This document shows, piece by piece, positions 51,721 to 62,873 of a DNA stretch of 64,000 bases. Made by a program: the position numbers and the translations under genes. Source of the stretch: Auanema rhodensis (taxonomy: Eukaryota; Nematoda; Chromadorea; Rhabditida; Rhabditidae); the NCBI GenBank assembly GCA_964057225.1, contig OZ059897.1:11284001-11348000 (forward strand), read 5' to 3'. Every line of letters begins with the position of its first letter. Positions within the stretch are counted from its first letter, which is position 1. The notes under the pieces were generated by a model. The model saw nothing but the letters and a program-made list of their open reading frames with translations. It was not told where the DNA came from and ran no database searches.

Positions 51721-51927
51721 TTATATAATGAGCAATAATATGACTAGTGTTGTACAAAAGCCCAATCCCAATGCTATACCTTTAATAAATGGCACTGAAA
51801 TACATTTCAACATTCTCCTGTATAAAGGCGCTGGTTTAGATTGCTCCAACGTGTATTTGACACATAATTCACCGTGACAAGGAATATTCATAACTGACCA
51901 CGTAATGTAGCAGGTTATTAATGACAA
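51721..51927 (-). CDS. Small single-pass membrane peptide (copy F)
   Basis: 68 residues, one substitution from the A and E versions (CHGEL for CHCEL, which removes one Cys). The C-terminal tail anchor is conserved. It lies between zinc finger and protease on the same strand. Confidence 0.55.
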   Translation of the reverse strand: MSLITCYITWSVMNIPCHGELCVKYTLEQSKPAPLYRRMLKCISVPFIKGIALGLGFCTTLVILLLII

Positions 51928-51932
51928 ATTTC

Positions 51933-52388
51933 TTATATAGTAGCCAATTTATAGTCGAATACTTTATGCATAAACGCTTTAATAAAGACATCATCATTTT
52001 TCAATAGTTTAAAAAATGAACAAATGCTTTCAAATGAATTACCAGCCGACAACATTAGTATTACAAATACCACATAGCCACCACAAGTGTATTTAATTAA
52101 ACGTTGTGGTTTGCAAGTATTTATTTTTACCTTTTTATATTTGGCCAGATAATTTTGAATGTACTTGTTCATTTCATATCCCAAGCTACAGAAAAAATAG
52201 GCTTGCTTGTTACGGACAAAGATGACCTGCCAATGTGTGCCTGGCTTATCAAGTGTGTCAGTATTTACGACAAGTGCAATGTTTTTACGACGCGTTTTGG
52301 GTAGAGTATCAGCGCTGTATACACCGAGGAATAGTTTCCGAGTGCTGGGGACAGATTGCAATAGTGATACTATTTCAGACGAATACAT
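51933..52388 (-). CDS. Adenain-like cysteine protease (copy F)
   Basis: 151 residues from the ATG at 52388. His in GTHWQVIF, Cys in YTCGGYVV and the upstream Gln are kept. The acidic position reads FFCSLG, as in the other copies. Substitutions relative to copy A (for example NIALVV, GYEMNK) keep the frame and active site, indicating selection on at least this lineage until recently. Confidence 0.83.
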   Translation of the reverse strand: MYSSEIVSLLQSVPSTRKLFLGVYSADTLPKTRRKNIALVVNTDTLDKPGTHWQVIFVRNKQAYFFCSLGYEMNKYIQNYLAKYKKVKINTCKPQRLIKYTCGGYVVFVILMLSAGNSFESICSFFKLLKNDDVFIKAFMHKVFDYKLATI

Positions 52389-52439
52389 TTTAGTAGAATG
52401 ATCTAGTGTAACTTTTGTGTTGCGCGCGTGCGGTTCGAT
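52389..52439. promoter_or_regulatory. Divergent 51-bp start region, protease and capsid genes
   Basis: The gap between the protease ATG (minus) and pVI-like ATG (plus). It contains a GC-rich TGCGCGCGTGCGG block otherwise rare in this AT-rich sequence. No TATA box. The same gap occurs at 707-757, 29195-29244 and 38330-38380. Confidence 0.4.
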
Positions 52440-54089
52440 ATGCCGCACCTCCTTTTGGATGTCAACTCTATTCAATGGACAACACTTTTAAATCAACAAA
52501 TGGGTGGCGCCCCATTTAGCGGAATGATGTTTCAACGTGGAATGCAGAGGGGTCATGGTTTGGGTGGTATTTTGGCAACTCTGGCATCATTTCTACCACG
52601 CATCATTCAATCACCTATAGCCCAAAATCTCATCAATGCCGGAAGAAACGCCTTATCCAGTGCTGTAAGCAATAGTCCAGTTGTAAGTTCACCTCTTGGC
52701 GGACAGTTGCTGAAAACTGGTAATGAAATTGTCGATGGGGTGCTGAAAGGCGATAATATCAAGGAAACTCTTAAAACAGCCGGCCGGCAAGCTATACGAG
52801 ATCTTACCGGCTTGGGCAAACGGCGACGACGCAAAACCATAAAACCTCATAAGCGGTTGTGCATCACTCGTGAGCGGTCGTTTCACATTTATATGGCTAA
52901 ATTGATAGATTCAAAATCAGCACAAGCCCTTTTACCTAATATCAACTATGGTGATATACCAGCGTCGGCATTAGGTGTAGAGTCTACTCGTACTGTACAA
53001 GTCCCTTTGAAAAATACGTTTCTTCCTCAAGGACCATGGGAATTTGTTATAGCTCAAAATTCCAAATCATTCCTCAATCTGAGAAGATGTTGGTTGAATG
53101 TAAAATTTAAAATTGTAACCACAAACGGTGATCCAGTACCAGACAACCTTGTTTTTGCACCATGTCAACAATTTGATGCCAGTTTAATACATTCGTATCA
53201 TTTGAAAATTGGTGATGTTAGCGTGTATGACTCTACCGTGAATCATGCCTATAAAACATATATAGAGAATATTTTAATGTATAGCAACGATGTTAAAAAG
53301 AGCAAACTTGCCATATCAGGCTATTATGCTGATAGATATATAGATAATGCATCCAGTGCTGGATTTAGAACGCGTCAAGCGCTTGTAAAAAATGGCATAT
53401 TGTGTGAGATGGCTGCTCCCGTCAGTATCGACCTATTTAATCAAGAGCGACTGTTTGTAAACTATTCAAAAATGGAGCTAACTGCATATCCAAACCGTGA
53501 TAACTTTTTAATTGACACTCTAGGCTGGAATAATGAAAACAAGGATATTACATTAAAGGAGGAGTTTCCAAATTTGAAAGTAGATATCAGCGATGTACAT
53601 TTGCTCATTCAAGAGTTTGATCTAAACGCTGGATTAGCTATGGCAATAGAAGATAAACTCGCAAAGGATCAAATACACTACCCCATGACATCAGTGAAAA
53701 TGCGCTCTTATTTCACAGAAGGAGGCCGCTTGGATTCACCTAATAATATATTATTCACGTCTCACACACCAAAACGTGTTGTAGTAGGTCTTGTTGGCGC
53801 ACACGCTTATAATGGTACTTTTAAACATCCGCCATTCAACTTTAAACCGTTTGATTTGAAAAATATATACTTGACGCTCAACAATAGGGTAATACCTACC
53901 CGTCCTTATAATTTAGAATGGCGATCTTCCTATGGCACATCATATATTGACATACTGGAAGGTTTGGGACTTGGTCGTACAGATTCATCCAATGGTATTA
54001 CACCAGCAATGTATAAAGCTGGTTTCACATTTTTTGTATTTGATATTTCTCCTACTGTGCATTCGTCAGAGTTATTTGATGTTATATGA
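52440..54089 (+). pseudogene. pVI-like/MCP fusion, C-terminally truncated (copy F)
   Basis: pVI-like part from 52440; MCP ATG at 52893. The stop codon between them is changed to TAT (a different base from copies A and E), so the fusion arose independently. The MCP part retains the TSV tripeptide but ends early: CGA has become TGA at 54087-54089 (after ELFDVI). About 80 bp of the remaining coding sequence follows before a deletion joins it to polB at about 54170. Roughly 45 C-terminal residues of MCP are lost, which probably disables the second jelly roll. Confidence 0.85.
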
Positions 54090-54169
54090 CAAGGTAATGT
54101 AGCCTTGAAATTGGAATTTGGTCAACAAACGCCGCAAGAGGGCTTATATGCAATTGTTTATGCAGAGTA

Positions 54170-57100
54170 AAAGGTGTAAAGGTTTGTAAAAGGCGGTGGT
54201 GCCAAGTGTGAATCCTCTGGTACTGTTGTGCAGTACGCAACATTATCCACAATTTTGAATCCAGTGAGTTCCCTTGCAGGATCAGTAATGATCCTACCAA
54301 TTTCTGGGTCCTCAACACCAATAATCTTGGTTTGGGCTTTATCAGGTCTTTGACCCATTTTACCCCAGACACTATAAGCAAACTTGTAATGTATTGTTTT
54401 AAAAAGTTTACAAACCTATTTAGCTGCAGTTTGGCAATGCTACGCATGGCAGCATTCTTTTCAATTTTATTGCTCTCCAGAGCAACACCAGTGTTCTCCT
54501 CGTGTTCTTGGAGATATATCACCTGTAATATTCTATTTAATGTGATACTTTTATTAAAACATACCTTTTCTTGCTCTGTCATGTTTGGCTTTGGCCAGCC
54601 CGACGCCTCTTGTTTAATTTTTATGTACTTTTGTACAAACTCTTTAAACAGGCCGCCTTGTTGCCATTCTTCCCAGTGCCACACCTGATGCACATGAAGC
54701 ACTTTATAGCCACGTTGTATGGCACACTCAAGCTCAACATGTGCCACAGTTAGATGCGGTTTTCGAGCATTTACATCATTTTGGTGCTCACATGTTACAT
54801 TTTTACTTTTGACTGCACAAGTGCGGCAGTTTGTAAAAATTAGTTTACCGCCAATACGTGTGCCTAATACAGGGTACAGCAAATTTGTGGGTGCAAGCAC
54901 GTCACATTTTACTAGACCCTTGTACGGGCAGCATGCCTCTAAGCTTTTGAAACCCTCAGTAATCACTTTGGAATTACCTACAGGGTAGTAGGCATCAAAA
55001 GCGGTGACATATGGATATAGTGAACAAAAGTCCACATACTCGAGCGAGTATCTATCCGAAGCTTGTGCCAAAAGCTTATATGTCTGGGTGCGGCCACCGG
55101 TAAAGGCATCTCTAGGTGCCAAGCGTGTAACTACATTTGTTTCACGCATAAATTTCGCCATTTCTTCATTGGCCGAAATTTGTACATTAATTTCGTGCTC
55201 CCACACTGTGGTAACACTAATGCCTTGGCTTTGAATTGCTTCAAGCCTTTTCATGGTTTTATCATAAACCTAATATTTTCAAATTAAAATGATTTAAAAA
55301 GTCACAATTACCTCTTCCATTGTTTCACCATTTCTGGCTGGTGCTATAGCGCTCTTGTTGGTGCACTGGGGACAACCATGGTAAATACAACCATTAATCT
55401 ACAAAAATTTACATTTTTTACATTTATTACAAATTACTCACCTCATAGCCATGATTGGCAACGGGGTCATAAGCATCGAGTAGATAGCGATGGCCATCTA
55501 CTCTCACTGCAAATTCACCACCATTAAGCTTATGCATTTATGGGCGGCCCAATCCTTGTTCTAGCCATTTTATATACTTTATGGCTATTATACTCTGCTT
55601 TTGACCGGCATAATAACCAGTCTCGGGCAGAATACCCACTTGGTTCTCTTTAATGTGGTTCATTTACAACTGTAATATACTAGTTTTGAAAATGCTTGTA
55701 TTTTAAAAAACTTGCCTGGAATAAAGAGAAACTGGCAAATATCATACATTGTATGACAGGGTTCCAGCCAGTGGTGGCGGTTGCCAACTTCATGTAAACT
55801 TTCATACAGTTGGTTAAAATACGGACATCTGTCCTACAATATTCCAAAAGCTCTTCAGTAAAATCAAACGCTCTTTGATTACGCTCTTCATACCAAATAT
55901 TGAATGAAGCTAGGTCTTCTGCTTTCATTCTAGCAGTACAATAGTACTGTTTTGGTGGTAAAGATGGTAACACTTTGCCATAATTTATTGGATGGTTAAA
56001 GAGGTAAGGAAACTGTCCTTTACTCATATCAGGTACACCAAATGCCTTGGGTAACGCTGATAGGGGTAAAGGCACTAATAAATAACTATCTTTAAAATAT
56101 AAATGATTAAATTTTTGACCTCTTAAAGGCTTGACAACCATGCTAATAATCTTGGTCCCATTTAAAATTGGATCAGGATATATTCCACGGTTTATCAGCC
56201 TAGACACCAAGAAATGTATGTCAAAGCGTGAACCATTATGCGCTATCAAAATTGCATTATCATTCTCAACAGAGTTGAGTAACCAATCAAGGAGACGATC
56301 TGTTACAGACCATTCACTATCACCTTGTTGATACCCAAACTGGCCCTCCTTGGTTGTGCATTTTTCACATGAGTTGGCATCTATACAACTTCCACAAAAT
56401 TTGTTATACACAACCATATTGGGCCATTGTTCATCTGCATATTCATGAACATTTGTACCGTTTTTTAACAAAACCGTTTCAAAGTCATAAAATATAATCT
56501 TAAACAAGTAAGCATTACACTTGTAAAGATGTTAAATACAAACCTTGTATTTCTCTTGCCTCTTTTTTAACTGATCCTTTTTCTTGTCGTTAGGTGGTAC
56601 CCAACAACAAGAATGATCTTCAGGCTTTGTCTGACCACACTTTTTGCAAAATTTCTCATTGCAATTGTGCGGTCTATCTGCACGCACCCTGTGATAATGA
56701 TCACAGTTTTCACATGTCTGAATTTAGTCTTGTAAAATTTTATATATATTTTTTAAATTACCTTAAACATTCGACATGTTTTTCTAATATGCCTGTCGAA
56801 GCATTGACGAGTTTTAAACAAAACTCTACAACTATCACATCTTATGCTACTTTCAACCACATTTTCCATCGAATTACAATTTAAGGTGTGGCATTTCTTA
56901 CACTTGGCTTTACATCTATGCAACACTGTTTTGTAAGATAATTTACAGTGTTGGCATATAATACCATAAAAAAGCTGTGATCTACTACAAGTTGTAATAT
57001 AGTCATAATGATTATTTCGGTAGCCTAGTGTTACCACTTTGCTAGCCGTTTCATTAAAGATACGCTGAATAGCGTACATACGCTGTCCAGGTGGCCTAGC

Positions 57101-58713
57101 GTATACTACAAACTTATAGTCTGTATTACAACTTGCAATAATATTTAAATGGTTTAAATTATAATTTGGTAAATGTAAAGAAATGCCACACCTATTTAAT
57201 AAATTGATATGATGTGGTTGATTTGGCAACAAAAAGATTTTCAATCCTCCGCTTCTCAATAACATCTTCTGCTGCCTCTTCATCGGCTTTCCATATTCCC
57301 ACAACTGCTGCTCTAGCCAGGCAATGAGTGTCAGTGTTTTCAATTGTGCCAGGTATTTTGAGTTCGGCATCAAAATAGAAACCAACTCTACCTTCACCAG
57401 GCATCAAGCTTGGCTGCACCGGTCTTTCATCAAACACATACATTTCAATATTCATTGCCTGGCTAATTACAGCCTCTCGCTTTGATTGCTGCACCTTGCT
57501 GATGGGATTCATGATGGCAACGCCATCCAAATGCTCCCTTCTACGGAAATCCATAAATATGGATCCCTTTTCAAAGGATGGGTGCTCTATTGATAGACAA
57601 AATAGCGCTTTTTGTTTATCTGGCACACCACTTTCAGCAAGGCACCGATCAAGAAACTCATTAAATAACCGCGGCATGACAACATGCATTGGCTCATTAA
57701 TGGTTTCCAAATGTGGGAACGTGAACGATCTAACGACCACGTTGGTGAACCGACCGGTGCGTTTTATGCGTCGGTGTGACCACTATAATACACACTTTTT
57801 ATAATGGTTATACGCTTTTAATTTAATTATAAATAATTTTTGTTTATAAGTTTTAATAAATTTACTTTTCTTTAAATTATTTTTATATGCTTTTATTAAA
57901 AATAAATGGCATTTGATTTTTAAATATAAAGTTTTTTTTTTCAACTTTGAAAAAACTTTTATAAACATTTGTTAAAATGTTTAAATTGTTGTTCGAAAAA
58001 TGTTTTAAAATAATTGAGAAGGACAAGATGGTGTTTTATTATTTTACTAGTTCAAAATGTTTGAAATATTTATAATTTGTAAGAAATCAAAATTGATTGA
58101 AAGAAAGATATATAGTGAGATGAAATGTAAAAATTTTAAGATGAATGCTGTTCAAAAGAATGAATATATAAATTTCAAAATATTTGCAATTTGTTTGATA
58201 AAAGATATAGATTGAGATGAAATGTAAAGATGAGAGAGAAAGAATTTCATGTATGCAATTGAAAAAGAGAAATAAATTTCAAAATGTTTTCAAAATATGC
58301 AATTGGAGCAAGAGAAAATTTCATGTTTCAAAAGATATATTATGAAATAATATGTAAATAAAAGATCGCACCTCTATTTTACAGACATCGTTGAATGTCG
58401 CTCCATATCCGACTTGCCCTCCACTGGTTGATGGGGTAGCGGGATTTCATTCTCTTAAAAAAGAAAAAAACTAATTGTTATAATTTTTAATATCGCTTAC
58501 TCATCACTGTCATCCAAGGTTATTATTTCAAAAACCCCTGATGATGAGAGCCCACTATTAAAAGTGGGTGCTGTAAGCTCACAGAGCTCGATCCCACCAG
58601 CCTCGGTAAACTTTATACGTTTACTAAAAAAAAAAAAATATGTATAAATAAATTCAAAATATTGTTAAATTACCTAAGTTGATTGATTTCTTCATAGTCA
58701 AATCCTAGTGCTC
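54170..58713 (-). pseudogene. polB copy F, heavily disrupted
   Basis: Exons 2 (partial) to 12 (partial) are recognisable. Lesions: a deletion at 58708-58713 fuses exon 2 to the TIR, removing exon 1 and promoter; TGG to TGA in exon 4 (near 58447); a ~13-bp loss and frameshift in exon 5 (about 57230); a stop in exon 8 (CCATAAATG, about 55540); and a 3' deletion removing motif C and the C-terminus, with the end joined to the MCP tail. Exonuclease motifs (FYDFET, AHNGSRFD, YCRTDV) in exon 7 (55709-56496 region) and motif A in exon 10 are intact. The SIM-like segment in exon 3 is kept as VFEIITLDDSDE. Confidence 0.87.
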
Positions 58714-59424
58714 AATGTGTGCTCTATAGAGTTATTGTATTGTTATATTAGTAAAATAAAGTTTAAAACTAATCTTTTACTATAATTTGAAACTTTTACT
58801 TGTTAGAATAAATATAATTAATAACAATTTGTAATTTCAAAAATTAATAATTTAATGTCGTTCTTATCGAATTAACCTTCGATATGTGTTCCATTAAATT
58901 TTGTATTTCATATCGTTCTTATCGAATTAACCTTCGATATGTGTTCCATTGAATTTTGGTATTTCATATCATAAATTTTATTGTTCTTTAAAATAAAAAC
59001 AATACAAACACAATACAATGAAAAATAAACAAAATAAGTAAACAAACATTATTAATAAATATAATAAATAAATAAAATTTAAAAACAAATTTATATATTT
59101 AAAATTTAAATATTTAAAATTTATAATTTTTATTTTTACTTAATATATTTAAAAATATTTAAAAACATATACATACATTTGAAAAAATAAATTTAAAATT
59201 TGATTTTAAAAAAAATCATGCTTTAAATCATGATTTTTAAATTTAAAAAAGGAGAATCCATGAACCATGATCCCAAAATATGATTTTAATAGCTGACGCT
59301 CAAAAATATGTTTTTGACAGCTGACGCGCCCCAAAAGTATGTTTTTAGCAGCTGACGCCCCCAAAAGTATGTTTTTGACAGCTGTTTGGGGGCGTGGTTA
59401 GTAAATTTTGCACGGCTCTCTACT
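58714..59424. repeat. Right terminal inverted repeat of Polinton F
   Basis: Inverse of 45215-46014 but shorter: it has two 56-bp units instead of three, and the inner edge is lost to the deletion that also removed polB exon 1. Four CAGCTG units at about 59285-59392 and the terminus CTCTCTACT are intact. No genes. Confidence 0.85.
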
Positions 59425-59486
59425 GTTCCTGCCGGTTCTCCTCGTTGAACCCATTGTGCTGATCTACTGAAGTTATCGTATTCAAC

Positions 59487-59912
59487 CTATTTTTTATCAC
59501 AGGTGAGAATACGATCGATGAAAGGGTCCTGACAATTCATAGAGAGTAGAAAAGCAGCTATAGTCAGGCGAGTCAACTTATTGTCTTCGGAGAGAGTATG
59601 TGGAATCCATTTGTCGAGCATTTTGATGTAGTTCAACTCATGTAGACGCTTCCTAACTGTAGATTCATCACAATTGAAATCTCTACATAGTTTCTGACAA
59701 GTAACTCTTGGTTTATTTTTAGGTTTTTTTTTTGGTTTATTTTCATTTCCTGTTTTAAATCTTCTGAACCAGAATCTTGCCACTCCGTCACTCACAGCAT
59801 CATCACCGAACACTCTTCTAATTTTTTGAGCAGCTTTAGAAGCTTTAAAATTGTTCTTAAATTCATGAAGCAGAACTGAGCGAATTGTAACACTCAAGTA
59901 GACCATTTTCAA
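59487..59912 (-). pseudogene. Mariner transposase N-terminal half (other side of Polinton F)
   Basis: Starts MKMVYLSVTIRSVLLHEF, with two HTH-like regions (KASKAAQKIRRVFGDDAVSD; CRDFNCDESTVRKRLHEL) and the conserved WIPHTLSE, ending at a stop after the first catalytic region (ILTCDKK; normally DEKW). Its sequence runs on to 59431, where the GTTCCT duplication and Polinton begin. The remaining half is at 44709-45214. Confidence 0.82.
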
Positions 59913-59959
59913 TCTTCAAAAAAATAATTTTATTCAGAATATATGATCACTACACATGC

Positions 59960-60386
59960 ATTAAATAATTAATGCATTGGCTCATTTTCAGAAGATCCTG
60001 AGCCAAACTTATTCTCGATCTGAGATTACTCTCAGTCAGAACATGCGGGGAAAAAGGTGAAATTTTATGGATTTTACCCATTTTTTTCAATCTTTTTGAA
60101 ATAGCAACATCGCTGACTTTTAGAATGTTTCACATTTGAAGCTGAGTTGCTTCAGGATTCTCATCCAAAACATTCTGAAGGTCTGCGTTGCTGAATTTCT
60201 TACCAGCTCCCGACCTTGGACGATCTTTTAAATCGGTTTCGCCAAACGCGATTACCATCTTTTGCAGGTGCTGTAGTTTGGAGATGAATCTCCATAAACA
60301 GCTCTCATTTTTTTAAAGGCTGCTTTCGCAGATAATCCTTCATTAAAACGATAAAAAAGAAAATGGCGCGCATGAGTAGAATTCAT
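59960..60386 (-). pseudogene. Second mariner N-terminal region, decayed
   Basis: ATG at 60386 (MNSTHARHFLFYRFNEGLSA) gives a typical mariner HTH start, broken at 60252. Further pieces of the same family follow in other frames down to about 59970 (DLKDRPRSGAGKKFSNADLQ; ISKRLKKMGKIHK). It differs from the 59487-59912 N-terminus, so two mariner copies are fused or nested here. Confidence 0.65.
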
Positions 60387-60682
60387 AACGGAAAACAGCA
60401 AAAAAAAAAGATGGAAAATAAAAATCAATTTTTCAAACAAAAAAATTTGTTTTTTGAAACTTTTTTTTGATAATATTGTTTTAAAATATTCAAATTTCCT
60501 TAATTTTAAATAATTTTGAATTTTTAATTTTTCGAAAAAATTCGAAAAACTAGGGGACCTAATATATAAAGAGTAGTTATTTATGCTGTTTATATTTTTA
60601 TAATTAATTTTATTATATCCCGCCAAATATATAAAAAATGACTAATTGAATTTGAAACGTTGATTACTTTTTCCGGTACCTA

Positions 60683-61140
60683 ATATATATAAATTTCAAA
60701 ATATTTGCAATTTGTTGTTATAATTTTTAATATCGCTTACTCATCACTGTCATCCAAGGTTATTATTTCAAAAACCCCTGATGATGAGAGCCCACTATTA
60801 AAAGTGGGTGCTGTAAGCTCACAGATCTCGATCCCACCAGCCTCGGTGAACTTTATCCGTTTACTAAAAAAAATATATATATATATGAAGATTCAAAATT
60901 GTGTTAAATTACCTGAGCTGATTAATCTCGTCATAATCAAATCCTAGCTCTTCACATAAACGCTTATAACTAAAAAAAAAGTTTACAAATGAATAATCAA
61001 AAAGACACAACCTATTAGCAGCCATTGTACCTTGATATAATGAATACATCAGTTTACACATTGCTGTTGGCGTTGTAATTTATTATGTAACATGGATAAG
61101 CATATTGAATACATCTGTTTTTATTGTCGCCGTCGTATTA
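60683..61140 (-). pseudogene. Older Polinton remnant: polB exons 3 to 1
   Basis: Starts in intron sequence like that at 44560-44640 and 7150-7200, but jumps to the end of intron 3. It then reads polB exon 3 (VFEIITLDDSDE), exon 2, and exon 1 with its ATG (near 61025), plus upstream flank to about 61135. It is more diverged from A/C/E than those are from each other, nearest to copy F. It has no TIR. Together with 44541-44645 it shows the mariner landed in an older Polinton. Confidence 0.75.
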
Positions 61141-61196
61141 CAAACACGTTTTGTTTGGCACAAACGCTCAAAGCACTAAGAGATCCAAGCATTTGA

Positions 61197-61532
61197 TACG
61201 AAGAAAAAATAAACTTCCTAAATAGAAAGCAAACTAGCCCGGACGCAAATGACTTGTGTGTAAAGAATTGTGTCGATCCTGAAATAGCACACAAATCTTT
61301 GAACGGGTACAAAAGCTGGAAGAAAAGCAAAGAGCTACAGATTCGAGTAGCAAAGGAGTGCATTAAATTGTGGAATCTACCCCATGATTTCAACGAAGCT
61401 AATGCAGCGATCTTCAAACAAAAAGAGATGTTCAAGAAGCATTCTATTATCTGTAAACCAAGTCGAACCTTTGTGAAATATTTCTTAGAAATTAACAACG
61501 ATTTTAATAGTCTGATAGAGAGTTTGAAATGA
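61197..61532 (+). other. Unidentified open frame, ~110 codons
   Basis: An open frame from 61197 to the TGA at 61530, with no ATG at its start. Residues such as CVDPEIAHKSLNGYKSWKK and LWNLPHDFNEANAAIFKQ have a normal protein composition, and codon use is less AT-rich than nearby DNA. The same frame is coding-like further upstream (to about 61140), interrupted by one TGA at 61194. It may be a pseudogene or exon of an unknown gene. I cannot name it. The antisense ORF (61121-61498) is probably a shadow. Confidence 0.3.
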
Positions 61533-62660
61533 AACAGGTTTCATTTTTTACACTGTATTTGTCACGAAAAATATCTGTGTTATAATTATCACATAAGACT
61601 AAAGATGCCTAAGTAATATGAATTTAAATATAAATATAAAGCGTTTTTCACATTATACTTTGACCTGATATTGCCGATATATTAGAGTATGAATTTAAAA
61701 TGTTTTTGAGATTGAAAATTATTATAACCAGTTATTACCTTGGTATATGCACTGCTGATGAACTTTATTGCTAAGAATAGGCAATTTTGATGCAGGGATC
61801 TCATGATGAATGTAGATATTTCGTGATCAGAAATCGAATTTTGAAATAAAAGCAGAGTTAAATGGCTAAATATTACAAGAACTAGTATTAAAGTTGGAAT
61901 AAGGTTCAATGCGTGAGTCTTATGCTTCTGAACAACAATAACGGTATGAGGAAGGTGACATTCAGTAAGGGGAGAAAATCCAAACCGATATGCTTTAGCC
62001 AACACGACCTGTGTTAATCATGATTCAAATTCGAGATAACATTTTTCAACAGGATTTTTCGGACTATAGCGATCTATAAATTAACAATCCTCCCTTTCTG
62101 GTGAGGTTTCCCGTGTAATTTTTTTCATGCGTACTGATTATAAATTTAGGATGTTAGAAGCAAAATTTGTCTGAACGAAATCGTAACGCAAAATAAAATA
62201 GTCCTGATCGCAAAACAAACTTCATCCACGAAATATAAAGATATAACCGAAGTTATTCTTTCCTTGAAGCCAAAATTAATCCTTAAAAAGGAGAAGGCGT
62301 GGGAAATACAAAATAACAATTACTTTAGGTGAATTTGTTCACTAATTCAGCCTAAAGCCCTCATCAAGCTTCAAGGTTGGGTAACAGAGCATTTCAGATG
62401 TTATAAGCAAGGATACGAAATTTAAAGGTTCAGACGAAAAACTTTTTGTGAACAAACGGGAAAATAATAATCTCGAAACGTATAATCCTTCTTTAAAAAA
62501 AAAAGGATTCCTTGCCTCTGTTCCCATTTAACGTTGTTGGCCCCTCCGTATTGTGTTAAGACATAGAGTAGATGGTATGAGAAAAAGAGAGATGAAAGAG
62601 ATTTGAAAATAAATTAACAACACAAACATTAGAGAGAAGGAAGAAAAAAAAATTGTGATA
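61533..62660. other. Region with no supported gene
   Basis: About 1.1 kb with short ORFs only (for example minus 61682-62005, with a hydrophobic stretch) and no recognised motif. Given the PBS at 62661-62680 facing this way, it may be the leader and internal start of a second LTR element copy on the minus strand, but I see no Gag motif. Confidence 0.4.
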
Positions 62661-62680
62661 AGTTCGAGGTGGAACCTCCA
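62661..62680 (-). other. Primer binding site (minus strand)
   Basis: Minus strand reads TGGAGGTTCCACCTCGAACT. Its first 13 bases equal the PBS of the 10425 element. It lies beside the putative LTR at 62681-62873, on the side away from the pol ORF, which implies that another internal region begins here (tandem or rearranged elements). Confidence 0.55.
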
Positions 62681-62873
62681 CGTTCCGTTATGCTCCCGCG
62701 TCGATCTTACAGACCAATGGAGTCTACAAGATGAGCGTGGTAGTATTCCAGATGTAGCGGTTAAACATGGAGCATAAGGATAAACATAAGACTCGAGAAA
62801 GATTGGTTTATTATATCTACGTGATTACAATAAGATACATATAACTAAGTAAAGGTTAAACTAATAGAGAACA
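62681..62873 (-). repeat. Putative LTR of a second Ty3-like element
   Basis: Bounded by the end of the integrase ORF (the minus strand begins TGTTCTCTATTAG near 62873, overlapping the last codons) and by the PBS at 62680. It contains AATAAA-like sequence (ATATAATAAACC) on the minus strand. Only one copy is in the window, so the boundaries are inferred. Confidence 0.4.

Larger units (their letters stand above)
45215..59424. mobile_element. Full-length Polinton/Maverick copy F (14,210 bp)
   Basis: Both termini are present (AGTAGAGAGCC at 45215; GGCTCTCTACT ending 59424) and flanked by a 6-bp direct repeat GTTCCT (45209-45214, 59425-59430), the target-duplication length of Polintons. Gene order: D-box/zinc gene (+), integrase (-), two small hypothetical genes (-), ATPase (-), penton-like (+, broken), zinc finger (-), membrane peptide (-), protease (-), pVI-like/MCP (+, truncated), polB (-, broken). 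It gives the reference layout for the partial copies but is non-autonomous itself. Confidence 0.95.
44646..60676 (-). mobile_element. Mariner-type element interrupted by Polinton F
   Basis: Outer ends CCGGAAAAAGTAATCGATG (44646) and its near-complement (…GATTACTTTTTCCGG, ending 60676) are flanked by TA. Without the 14.2-kb Polinton and one 6-bp repeat, about 1.8 kb remain, longer than a simple mariner. Two different mariner N-terminal regions (59487-59912 and 60252-60386) indicate that the host element is itself composite. Confidence 0.75.

Noticed and set aside
61121..61498. 125-codon minus-strand ORF
   Set aside because: Overlaps the better plus-strand frame and has no ATG-proximal signals; probably a shadow.
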